From contig CAZSXS010000002.1 in NCBI GenBank assembly GCA_964611385.1, positions 30,374 through 94,373 of the forward strand: a stretch of 64,000 bases of DNA, written 5' to 3'. The stretch is from CAZSXS01 sp964611385. Lineage in GTDB: Bacteria > Bacillota > Clostridia > Lachnospirales > CAYPQA01. Position numbers and translations under genes: made by a program. The notes below the pieces were generated by a model. It ran no database searches, was not told where the DNA came from, and saw only the letters and a program-made list of their open reading frames with translations. Shown piece by piece: positions 7,791 through 14,476 of the stretch; the stretch's first letter is position 1; each line of letters opens with the position of its first letter.

Positions 7791-8336
7791 TTACAATTTT
7801 TCCCAAACTTGCATATCGGGATTGGCAATGACCACACCCTCAACGAACAACTCAGGCGGGAGCAAGCTTTTTGCCTTTGCCATAGAGAGTTCCAGGGCTG
7901 CCACCTCACCGCCCAGAAGGGCGAAGCTTTTACCGCCGAGGCCATTGGCGACACGGATTTCGATCAAGCTAAGGGGAGCGGCCTTCAACATTTCATCGAC
8001 AGCCCCAATTACAGAGGCAACAGAGTGGCCTTCGAGAACAGCAAGGGCCGAGTGCTCCCCCTTCTTTTTAACCTCTGAGAGGCCCTGCAGCAGCAACTCA
8101 TGAGGGTTTCCAAGAAAATATGTATCAACAAGGGCGTTGGCAAGGCCAGGTGCCTTTGCGGCCTCAAAGGCTGCTTTCACAGCGGAAAGCTTTCCGGCAA
8201 CGAGGACGACAAACTTACCCGGGCAAGTGGACTGGGCTTTCACCAGATCGACCGGGGCGGCCTTTACCATAGCGTCTGCTGCCATAATTCCGACAGCAAC
8301 GGATTTATACTCAACGACCGCCAAAGACTGGTTCAT
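7791..8336 (-). CDS. pduT: Trimeric tandem-BMC shell protein, PduT-like
   Basis: A 181-residue protein made of two BMC domains (about residues 1-90 and 93-181), which would assemble as a pseudohexameric trimer in the facet of the shell. In the first domain the STCPGKF motif places Cys at residue 38. This is the same position and context as the cysteine that holds a [4Fe-4S] cluster at the pore of PduT, so an electron-conducting role is plausible. It is the last gene of the operon and is preceded by AAGGAGG and an upstream hairpin (8359-8390). The redox partner PduS is not in the window, so the electron acceptor is unknown. Confidence 0.85.
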   Translation of the reverse strand: MNQSLAVVEYKSVAVGIMAADAMVKAAPVDLVKAQSTCPGKFVVLVAGKLSAVKAAFEAAKAPGLANALVDTYFLGNPHELLLQGLSEVKKKGEHSALAVLEGHSVASVIGAVDEMLKAAPLSLIEIRVANGLGGKSFALLGGEVAALELSMAKAKSLLPPELFVEGVVIANPDMQVWEKL

Positions 8337-8358
8337 AGGACCTCCTTAAAACAAAACC

Positions 8359-8390
8359 GTGGGGTGAACCAACTTATTGATTCACCCCAC
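8359..8390 (-). terminator. Attenuator-like hairpin before the trimeric shell gene
   Basis: GTGGGGTGAA (8359-8368) and TTCACCCCAC (8381-8390) form a perfect 10-bp stem with a 12-base loop. On the minus strand it is followed by GGTTTTGTTTT and then the AAGGAGG of the last shell gene. Partial termination here would lower the amount of trimer relative to hexamers. Confidence 0.6.
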
Positions 8391-8404
8391 CACCCCCATC
8401 CATT

Positions 8405-8430
8405 CCTTTTCAAAAAGCCGGACGTGGGGA
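8405..8430 (+). repeat. GC-rich intergenic repeat core, copy R2-1
   Basis: CCTTTTCAAAAAGCCGGACGTGGGGA closely matches 13655-13681 (CTTTCAAAAAAGCCGGTCGTGGG) and partly 63902-63917. It is one of several short copies of a shared intergenic sequence. Confidence 0.5.
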
Positions 8431-8477
8431 TGGTTATGATTTTTGGGGAATTAAAAGGTTAATAGATCAATCAAAGA

Positions 8478-8723
8478 TTAATTTTCGTCAATAATGCCAA
8501 TGATGGTGGCATCAACAGGAGACGCAGGGTTATTGTGTCCGAAGCGGGCGTTACTGCCGCAGGTTACAAGCACTTGGTCACCAATGCCGGCTCCCACGCT
8601 GTCTACTGCTACGAAGACTTGCTTTGGTTCTGTTTGGCTTTCAACAATCATCAGCTTACTTCCCACCAGGGCTGGATGCTTTCTGGTGGATACAACATTC
8701 CCCTTTACCCTTGCTATCAGCAT
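8478..8723 (-). CDS. pduN: Pentameric BMC vertex protein (EutN/CcmL/PduN family)
   Basis: An 81-residue protein with the family's start (MLIARVKGNVVSTRK), the GSKLMIVE strand, VDSVGAGIGDQVLVTCGSNAR and the closing DATIIGIID. These proteins form pentamers that cap the twelve vertices of the icosahedral shell. The start fits the usual family N-terminus, and a purine-rich GGAGGGAAAT lies just upstream. It is separated from pduL by 228 bp holding a 14-bp hairpin, and from the trimer gene by a second hairpin. This isolation of a low-copy component may help set its stoichiometry. Confidence 0.9.
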   Translation of the reverse strand: MLIARVKGNVVSTRKHPALVGSKLMIVESQTEPKQVFVAVDSVGAGIGDQVLVTCGSNARFGHNNPASPVDATIIGIIDEN

Positions 8724-8827
8724 GATTTCCCTCCTGTTTGATGGTGTTCATAGCTCGTTCGTTTATCACAAAATACTGCATACGCACAGCACACAATCTG
8801 CATAAAGCGATCCGATGAAAGCAGCGG

Positions 8828-8883
8828 AAGGGACACCGCCCGAAACGGCTTACGACCAGTACGAGTGTAGGGCGGTGTCCCTT
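8828..8883. repeat. Perfect 14-bp hairpin between pduL and the vertex gene
   Basis: AAGGGACACCGCCC (8828-8841) is repeated in inverted form at 8870-8883 around a 28-base loop. There is no T-tract in either direction, so it is more likely an mRNA stabilising or processing structure, or a repeat element, than a terminator. Confidence 0.6.
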
Positions 8884-8951
8884 ATGCTACTTGGGCGTTA
8901 ATACCACTATCGCTTGGTACGTGCTTCATCATTCGCACTGTTATTATCATG

Positions 8952-9647
8952 TCAAGCGAACAAATAAGCCTTCTCAGCACATTTCAAGTCCAAAGCATTT
9001 GCTTCATCCGTATCCAAATGCATTTCCAAAGTAAAGCTCTTGTCCACCCGGACTTGCACGTTCTCTAGAATACCGCTACGCTCCTTGCCAATGCGAACCG
9101 ATACCGTCTGCCCGTCATTTACACCAAAACGCTTGGCATCCTCTGGATTAAAGTGAATGTGGCGTTTGGCAATAATACAGCCCTCCTGCAAGTAGAGCGC
9201 ACCCTTTGGCCCCACCACCGTGATGGCTCCAGAGCCACTCAGCTTGCCAGATTCCCGGATGGGAGCGGCAATGCCCAGCTTGATACAGTCTGTCTTGGCA
9301 AGCTCCACTTGAGTCTGCTTGCGGAAGGGTCCCAGTATCCGGACGCCTTCTATAACACGAAGATTCAGACCTACCAGGGTAACGGTTTCGTTGGCGGCAA
9401 ACTGCCCGCCCATCAGTTCCTTTTTAGGATGAAGCTCCGTGCTGCCGAAGAGTACATAGAAATCCTCGGGGCTTACATGTATGTGCCTTGCGGAAACGCC
9501 GATGGGGATTCCAGCGACCTCCACAGTTGAGGATACAGGCCCAGGGGTGGGCGGCACAGCGTTCCCCCCTAAGCTTATCCTTTTTTCATATTGTTCCAAC
9601 TGTTCTTTGACGGTCTTTTCAATCAAATCAATGACTTCTTTATTCAA
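8952..9647 (-). CDS. pduL: PduL-type phosphate propanoyltransferase with N-terminal targeting helix
   Basis: A 231-residue phosphotransacylase that would convert propionyl-CoA plus phosphate to propionyl-phosphate and recycle CoA inside the shell. Both zinc-binding motifs of the family are seen: SARHIHV near residue 53 and AKRHIHF near 165. The first 22 residues (MNKEVIDLIEKTVKEQLEQY) form an amphipathic helix followed by a Gly/Pro-rich linker, the form of an encapsulation peptide. The start is TTG with GGGAGG 7 bases upstream. It follows the hexameric shell genes. No acyl kinase is present in the window, so ATP would have to be made by a kinase encoded elsewhere. Confidence 0.92.
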   Translation of the reverse strand: MNKEVIDLIEKTVKEQLEQYEKRISLGGNAVPPTPGPVSSTVEVAGIPIGVSARHIHVSPEDFYVLFGSTELHPKKELMGGQFAANETVTLVGLNLRVIEGVRILGPFRKQTQVELAKTDCIKLGIAAPIRESGKLSGSGAITVVGPKGALYLQEGCIIAKRHIHFNPEDAKRFGVNDGQTVSVRIGKERSGILENVQVRVDKSFTLEMHLDTDEANALDLKCAEKAYLFA

Positions 9648-9674
9648 AGCAATCCTCCCTGGGGATTAATGCCC

Positions 9675-10103
9675 TTAAAACTTCGGAATAATCTTTTCCA
9701 AATCGCTGTGGGGTCTTGGAATCACATGCGTTGCAATCACTTCTCCAAGCCTGGAGGCTACGGCAGCACCGGCCTCCACAGCGGCCTTGACTGCGCCCAC
9801 ATCTCCCTTCACCATGACAGTGACTAAGCCGGAGCCAATTTTTTCGGAGCCTACAAGCTCAACATTTGCTGCCTTCAACATAGCATCTGTTGCTTCGGTC
9901 ATGGCAACGAGTCCTCTGGTTTCTATCATTCCCAATGCTTGGTTAATCATTTTCTTTTCCTCCTTAAATGCTTGGCTTTCTTTATTTGTGTCTTCTTTAT
10001 ACATTTCTTCTTTGTTTATTTCCTCTTTGCTGCTTTCTTCTTTTTCAATGCTTTCTGTTACCGGCTCTGCTTCCGGGCGCTTTTCTTTCTCAGCTTTTGC
10101 CAT
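9675..10103 (-). CDS. Hexameric BMC shell protein with optional charged N-terminal extension
   Basis: A BMC-H domain of 91 residues (from Met52, MINQALGMIETRGLV) that is nearly the same as the neighbouring PduA-like protein. It is preceded by a 51-residue Lys/Glu-rich extension built from pentapeptides of the form KEExx (KEESS, KEEIN, KEEMY, KEDTN). The long form starts at 10103, with AAGGTGG upstream, inside the end of the preceding gene. A second strong ribosome binding site, AAGGAGG at 9959-9965, lies just before Met52 (9948-9950). Two products may therefore be made, as with PduB and PduB' in the classical system. The extension could contact cargo; this is inference. Confidence 0.85.
   Translation of the reverse strand: MAKAEKEKRPEAEPVTESIEKEESSKEEINKEEMYKEDTNKESQAFKEEKKMINQALGMIETRGLVAMTEATDAMLKAANVELVGSEKIGSGLVTVMVKGDVGAVKAAVEAGAAVASRLGEVIATHVIPRPHSDLEKIIPKF
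9959..9965 (-). promoter_or_regulatory. Internal ribosome binding site for a short shell-protein form
   Basis: AAGGAGG on the minus strand, 8 bases before the ATG at 9948-9950. It is as good as any RBS in the operon and predicts a 91-residue BMC-H lacking the charged extension. In the long form the same bases encode Lys-Glu-Glu. Confidence 0.6.
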
Positions 10104-10398
10104 TCTGCACCACCTTTTTATAGTTCAGGCTTTCCGTAATCACCCGCTTTAATTCATCATGGGGATGATTAATCGCCACCATGGCCGCAACTGTCCCGAC
10201 GCTTTCGGCCGCCTGTTTGCCATGCTCCAGGGCTGCCTTGACGTCTGAAGTGCTTCCTTCAATAATAATGGATACCAAACGGCCGCCCAAAGCCTTTTCG
10301 GCTGTCACAACGGACACATCAGCCGCCTTCAGCATGGCATCCAGGCAGGCATAGGCGGCAACGTTGGCAACAACTTCAATTATGCCAATCGCTTTCAT
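10090..10398 (-). CDS. Hexameric BMC shell protein
   Basis: A 102-residue single-BMC-domain protein (MKAIGIIEVVANVAAYACLDAM start, GGRLVSIIIEGSTSDVKAALEHG middle) with a short basic tail after the domain. The pore-lining segment differs from the PduA-like copies (ALGGRLVS in place of KIGSGLVT), so its pore should have other selectivity. Cys18 lies in the first helix. It overlaps the start of the next gene by 14 bases, indicating translational coupling. It forms part of the shell facets together with the three other hexamers here. Confidence 0.88.
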   Translation of the reverse strand: MKAIGIIEVVANVAAYACLDAMLKAADVSVVTAEKALGGRLVSIIIEGSTSDVKAALEHGKQAAESVGTVAAMVAINHPHDELKRVITESLNYKKVVQNGKS

Positions 10399-10407
10399 AG
10401 GGTCTCC

Positions 10408-10686
10408 TTATTTTGCGGCCGGTAAGATTTTGTCCACATCGCCGTGGGGTCTTGGAATCACATGAACGGCTACCAGCTCGCCTAAGCGAGAAGCAGCAGC
10501 TGCGCCTACTTCTGTAGCAGCCTTTACAGCCCCTACATCTCCGCGAACCATAACGGTTACGAGGCCGGAGCCGATTTTTTCTGTGCCCACTAAGGATACA
10601 TCAGCAGCCTTGACCATAGCATCTGCGGCCTCAACGGCTGCTACCAAACCTCTTGTTTCGATTAAACCTAAAGCTTCTTGTTTCAT
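10408..10686 (-). CDS. Hexameric BMC shell protein, PduA-like
   Basis: A 92-residue canonical BMC-H protein: EALGLIETRGLVAAVEAADAM, then EKIGSGLVTVMVRGDVGAVKAA, and a C-terminal HVIPRPHGDVDKIL. The KIGSGL loop is the typical pore motif of PduA/CcmK-type hexamers, which let polar substrates such as propanediol pass. Its sequence is almost the same as the BMC domain at 9675-9950, suggesting a recent duplication. It lies 10 bases upstream of the 102-residue paralogue and is probably the major facet protein. Confidence 0.9.
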   Translation of the reverse strand: MKQEALGLIETRGLVAAVEAADAMVKAADVSLVGTEKIGSGLVTVMVRGDVGAVKAATEVGAAAASRLGELVAVHVIPRPHGDVDKILPAAK

Positions 10687-10702
10687 GAGAATACCTCCTA
10701 TA

Positions 10703-10999
10703 TTATAAACAATTTAGTTTTAAAAATGGATCTAAGCCCTCATCAGGGCTGGGCAACACACGGCCCACAAGATAGCCGGACACAGTCTCGGCGGTTTTTT
10801 TGCCCGCCTCCAGGCCTGCTTCCACATCGGAAACGCTTCCGGCAAATTTAATCATAATCAGCAGCGGAACGTCAAGGGCGGCGCCGTTCGGCTTATTTTT
10901 ATCAATGGCGATGATGCGAACGTTTGCTGCCTTGCATATGGAGTCAACTGCCGCCAGGGCCGTTGCCAGGCCATATACTTCTAAAAGCCCAACAGCCAT
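10703..10999 (-). CDS. Divergent hexameric BMC shell protein
   Basis: A 98-residue BMC-H protein, MAVGLLEVYGLATALAAVDSICKAANVRII. It has an insertion of about ten residues in the pore region (DKNKPNGAALDVP) where the other copies have EKIGSG, so its pore should be shaped differently. Cys22 is present in the first helix. The C-terminus (LPSPDEGLDPFLKLNC) also departs from the usual IPRPH. It is the first shell gene of the operon, directly after the alcohol dehydrogenase. A specialised conduit or edge function is possible but not shown. Confidence 0.85.
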   Translation of the reverse strand: MAVGLLEVYGLATALAAVDSICKAANVRIIAIDKNKPNGAALDVPLLIMIKFAGSVSDVEAGLEAGKKTAETVSGYLVGRVLPSPDEGLDPFLKLNCL

Positions 11000-11009
11000 A
11001 ATTACCCTC

Positions 11010-12209
11010 CTAATTTACCATTGCAATTTTTATGCCTTCTAGGCGCATGTTGACGCCCATGGCTTCGTTGAGTTCGGTCATGGTGAATTTGTGGGTGATC
11101 AGGCTTTCGATCGGGAGCTTGATGCCCTTGGCACGCTTGAGGAAATCGAGGGTGGTCAGGTAATCACGGAAGGTGTAGACCCAGGAGCCTACGGCTGTGA
11201 TTTCCTTTTGGCAGTAGTCCCAGTGAGGATTGTAGGAGGCGTCGCCGTTGTCTACGAAGAAGCCTACTTCACAGAGTCCGCCGCCTCGACGGATGAATTT
11301 GAAGATGGTGGACGCAGCGGACGGTACCCCCGTGCATTGGAAGGCAAATTGTACGCCCCCCTTAGTGAAGGTGTTCACGTCGTAGAGCATGGCGTTAAAG
11401 CTGGAGTAATTTTTGAAATTATACACGGCTTCGGCGCCCATGGCCTTTGCCATTTCCAGACGCTTGTCGTCTCCGTCCACGGCAACGATATGTTCAATGC
11501 CCATGGTACGCAAAACTGCCATAACTAACAGACCGATGGGTCCGCAGCCTTGAACTAGAACTTTGGTGTCAAAGCTTAAGAGTCCGGTGGTTTTCGCCCG
11601 TTCTACGGCATGAACGGCAACAGCAGCGGGTTCAATCAGCAGTCGCTCTTCCAGGGACAGGCCTGTGACTTTAAAGACGGAGGAACCCTTGCGCAGGATA
11701 ATGTACTCGGCAAACCAGCCGTTAAAGTGATAGCTGTCGTCGGGCAGTAGGCCGTATACAGTGCTGTTTGCACTGAGGTTGGAACGCTCTGGCTTAAAGG
11801 TGGTAAATTCATCGGAACCGGTCAGATTTACAGAGGTAACGACCTTGTCTCCGACGCTTAAGGGCAGCCCGGTAATGTCCTTAGTGACATTTTTGCCAAG
11901 CCTGATGATTTCTCCTGAACCTTCATGACCCAGAACAACAGGAATCAGCTTGAAGGGGTCGTTCTTATACTCATGAACGTCTGTCCCGCAAATGCCGCAG
12001 CCCTCTACCCGAACCAGGATTTCATCGTCACCGATTTCTGGAATGGGGTAGGATTTGATTTCGATTTTTTGCTTTTCAGTCAAGAAGGCAATTTTACCTT
12101 CTTTGGGAACCTCTTTACTTCCTTGGTTCCCGACCGAAGGATTGCCTTGCAAATTTTTGATAACTTGTGCAACGATTTCTTCTATATTATTGATGGTAAC
12201 GGTTTCCAT
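11010..12209 (-). CDS. Zinc-type alcohol dehydrogenase with N-terminal encapsulation peptide
   Basis: A 399-residue MDR-family dehydrogenase. The catalytic zinc region has CGICGTDVHEY (about residue 72) and GHEGSGE (about 95). The nucleotide fold has VLVQGCGPIGLLVM with a following VAVDGDD that suggests NAD(H). The usual four-cysteine structural-zinc lobe is missing. Residues 1-20 (METVTINNIEEIVAQVIKNL) form an amphipathic helix followed by a Gly/Ser/Pro linker to about residue 38, the hallmark of BMC cargo targeting. It would reduce propionaldehyde to propanol and regenerate NAD+ for the aldehyde dehydrogenase. The classical pdu locus uses an iron-type PduQ for this, so this is a substitution. 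Confidence 0.85.
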   Translation of the reverse strand: METVTINNIEEIVAQVIKNLQGNPSVGNQGSKEVPKEGKIAFLTEKQKIEIKSYPIPEIGDDEILVRVEGCGICGTDVHEYKNDPFKLIPVVLGHEGSGEIIRLGKNVTKDITGLPLSVGDKVVTSVNLTGSDEFTTFKPERSNLSANSTVYGLLPDDSYHFNGWFAEYIILRKGSSVFKVTGLSLEERLLIEPAAVAVHAVERAKTTGLLSFDTKVLVQGCGPIGLLVMAVLRTMGIEHIVAVDGDDKRLEMAKAMGAEAVYNFKNYSSFNAMLYDVNTFTKGGVQFAFQCTGVPSAASTIFKFIRRGGGLCEVGFFVDNGDASYNPHWDYCQKEITAVGSWVYTFRDYLTTLDFLKRAKGIKLPIESLITHKFTMTELNEAMGVNMRLEGIKIAMVN

Positions 12210-12224
12210 TCAAAGGCTCAACTC

Positions 12225-13550
12225 CTATCTGATATATAAAGCATCTGCCATCACGCAGCGTCGCTCTCTGGTAAAGGTTTCCGCATTGGTCAGCCCTTCA
12301 CCTGTGCGGCTGGCGATGGTAAAGGTTGCAAAACCCTCGCCGCCAAAGCCGATCCCGGCATAAGAGGGCGCATTTTTTACAAAGATAGCTGTATCCAAGG
12401 CCTTGCCAAAGGCAGTTAGATGATGCACATTAGCGGAATGCATATGGGCTGAATGTCGGTTGCCGCCTTCCAGCCGCTTTGAAACTGCAATACCGCTATG
12501 AACGTCCTTCACCCGCACAACGCCAAGGATAGGCATCATCAATTCTTCCACCACCAGGGGGTGCGTATCGGAGCCTTCAAAGACAATACAACGGGCGTGG
12601 GGGGCGTCGATTCCGATAGCCTTCAAGATATAAGAGGCATCACGACCTACAAAATCCCGATTCAGCATGACTTTCCCGTTCTTCTCAAGCAGGACGGTCT
12701 TTACCAAGCGATCAACATCGCTACCGCTCAGCAGGCAGCAATCATTTTCTTTAACGAAGTAGTCCATGAGAGCATCGGCCACGCTATTGACCACGATGAC
12801 TTCTTTTTCAGCGATACAGGGCAGGTTATTATCAAAGGTAGCGCCGTTAATGATATCGGCGGCAGCCTTCTTGATATCGGCGCTTTCGTCCACCAGAACC
12901 GGAGGATTACCGGCACCGGCAGCGATACCCCGTTTACCACTTGACAGGATAACTTTGACCACGCCTGGGCCGCCGGTGGCAACCAAGAGGCTGATATCCT
13001 TATGCTTAAAGATTTGTTCGCCCGATTCCAAGCTGGGCTTCGGCACGGTCACGGCCAGGTTCGAAAAGCCAGCAGCCTCGTAAGCGGCTTCATTGACCAA
13101 CTTAATGGCCAAGGCGGTTGTTTTTACGGCATTGGGGTGATTATTAAACACAACGGTATTACCCGCGGCCAGCATTCCGATACAATTACAAAAGACGGTT
13201 TCTGAGGGATTGGTGGAAGGCGTAACTGCACCGATGACGCCGAACGGGCCCCTTTCGATCAAGGTGAGGCCGCGGTCGCCGCTCCAGGCATTTACGCGGA
13301 TACACTCTGTTCCCGGCGTTTTTTTGGCCACAAGCTCATGTTTCAAAATCTTATGACCGACTTTACCCATACCAGTTTCATGGACGGCCATATCGGCCAA
13401 GCGTTCTTTATTTTCCATGATTTTTTCTCTAATTTTTGCGATAATCTTTTCACGAAACTCCAGCGGCATCAAATGGAGCTCAGCCTGAGCCTCCTTTGCA
13501 TGAGCCACAGCCTCGTCAACTGTTTCAAACACGCCATCAAATTTTGCCAT
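12225..13550 (-). CDS. pduP: CoA-acylating propionaldehyde dehydrogenase (PduP/EutE family)
   Basis: A 441-residue enzyme converting propionaldehyde, CoA and NAD+ to propionyl-CoA and NADH. The family landmarks are present: GPFGVIGAVTPSTNP, AAGAGNPPVLVDE, the catalytic-Cys segment NLPCIAEKEVIVV and the closing SYAGIGFGGEGFATFTIASRTGEG. The start at 13550 is chosen for the GGAGGAGAAA just upstream; the frame extends to 13658 but through a GC-rich repeat. With this start the protein begins directly with FDGVFETVDEAV, which aligns to the domain start of known PduP. The N-terminal encapsulation helix of the classical enzyme is therefore missing. It may be recruited by partner contacts. Confidence 0.92.
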   Translation of the reverse strand: MAKFDGVFETVDEAVAHAKEAQAELHLMPLEFREKIIAKIREKIMENKERLADMAVHETGMGKVGHKILKHELVAKKTPGTECIRVNAWSGDRGLTLIERGPFGVIGAVTPSTNPSETVFCNCIGMLAAGNTVVFNNHPNAVKTTALAIKLVNEAAYEAAGFSNLAVTVPKPSLESGEQIFKHKDISLLVATGGPGVVKVILSSGKRGIAAGAGNPPVLVDESADIKKAAADIINGATFDNNLPCIAEKEVIVVNSVADALMDYFVKENDCCLLSGSDVDRLVKTVLLEKNGKVMLNRDFVGRDASYILKAIGIDAPHARCIVFEGSDTHPLVVEELMMPILGVVRVKDVHSGIAVSKRLEGGNRHSAHMHSANVHHLTAFGKALDTAIFVKNAPSYAGIGFGGEGFATFTIASRTGEGLTNAETFTRERRCVMADALYIR

Positions 13551-13583
13551 TTTCTCCTCCTTGCTAAATGATAAGACCTTGGG

Positions 13584-13638
13584 GGAAGGAGGCGGACAAC
13601 TTTTTTCCAACGCCGAAAAAAGTTTTCCGCCTCCTTCC
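13584..13638. repeat. Long GC-rich hairpin in the BMC operon, part of repeat family R2
   Basis: Positions 13584-13606 and 13616-13638 pair over 22 of 23 bases around a 9-base loop. The R2 core CTTTCAAAAAAGCCGGTCGTGGG follows at 13658-13681. It sits upstream of pduP in the only large gap (255 bp) between the enzyme genes. Confidence 0.65.
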
Positions 13639-13723
13639 TCCAAACCCCCATCCTCCACCTTTCAAAAAAGCCGGTCGTGGGTTTTTGTTTTTAAAACGGC
13701 ATTTTAGGAGGGGGGCTGAGGGT

Positions 13724-13786
13724 TTGGGCGAAGGGGCAGGGAACACTTTTGGCCGCAGAAAAAGGGGGCACCGCCCCTTCGCCCAA
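13724..13786. repeat. Second GC-rich hairpin in the same intergenic block
   Basis: TTGGGCGAAGGGGC (13724-13737) pairs perfectly with 13773-13786. With the hairpin at 13584-13638 it brackets the block between the YfbR-like gene and pduP. Confidence 0.6.
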
Positions 13787-13804
13787 GAACTTTTTCTTTG
13801 TTTT

Positions 13805-14389
13805 TTAGTCCATTTCGTCTAGTGATAAGTAGAAGCTTGGTAAGAAGTCCTCCATGAAGATGCGGATGTAGTCTTTGTTCATGGCGTTCAGGACTCTTTC
13901 CAGGCTTTGCTTGGATTTTAAGAATTCCTTGTTTCCGGATTGCAGCTCGTTGATGCATTTGATTAAGGCAGCCAGTTTGTCGGCTGCTTTGACGGTTTCC
14001 TTGATGTGCTGCATTTCTTCTGTTGGAGTAGGTTGTAGAATTTCTTCGTATTCCTCCCGCAGGTAGTCCGGCAAAAGGGTCAGTAGGCGTTCGTTGGCTG
14101 CTTCCTCTACCTTTTTATAGGCAGCGGTGATTTCGTCGTTAAGGTACTTGACGGGGGTAGGCATATCGCCCGTATAAATTTCGGAAACATCGTGGTACAG
14201 GGCATAGACAGCCGCCCTTTCTGGAGAAATTGCGATGTCAAGCTTCTTTTTTTGTATCAGAGCCAAAGCGTGGGCAATGACCGCAACCTCCAGACTGTGC
14301 TGGGATACGTTTTCGGTCTCAATATTCCGCATCAGTGGCCAACGGTTTATCAGTCTCATACGCAACATCATTGCGAAAAAGTTGTGCAT
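13805..14389 (-). CDS. yfbR: YfbR-type 5'-deoxynucleotidase (HD domain)
   Basis: A 194-residue HD-domain phosphohydrolase. It closely follows E. coli YfbR as I know it: RLINRWPLMRN, ENVSQHSLEVA, the metal-binding YHDVSEIYTGDMPTPVKY, and the C-terminal FLPSFYLSLDE. YfbR removes phosphate from deoxynucleoside 5'-monophosphates. The ATG at 14389 is preferred because it matches the family N-terminus (HNFFAMMLRMRL), although the frame extends to 14428. Its place between the adenosyltransferase and pduP is unusual, because it has no known role in propanediol metabolism. It could have been inserted by chance or could act on a nucleotide by-product. Confidence 0.88.
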   Translation of the reverse strand: MHNFFAMMLRMRLINRWPLMRNIETENVSQHSLEVAVIAHALALIQKKKLDIAISPERAAVYALYHDVSEIYTGDMPTPVKYLNDEITAAYKKVEEAANERLLTLLPDYLREEYEEILQPTPTEEMQHIKETVKAADKLAALIKCINELQSGNKEFLKSKQSLERVLNAMNKDYIRIFMEDFLPSFYLSLDEMD

Positions 14390-14476
14390 ATCCTCACCGA
14401 TCCTTGGTTTCATTTCGCTTCGTTTCATTTCGTTTCTTTTTCTTCATTCTTATCTGCTTCAATTCTTATCAATCAC

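Noticed and set aside
7608..8078. A 156-codon plus-strand frame next to the shell gene
   Set aside because: It crosses the operon terminator and then runs antisense to the trimeric shell gene.
13568..13822. Plus- and minus-strand frames in the gap before pduP
   Set aside because: They are translations of the GC-rich hairpin block (Pro/Gly/Lys-rich) and have no similarity or start signals.
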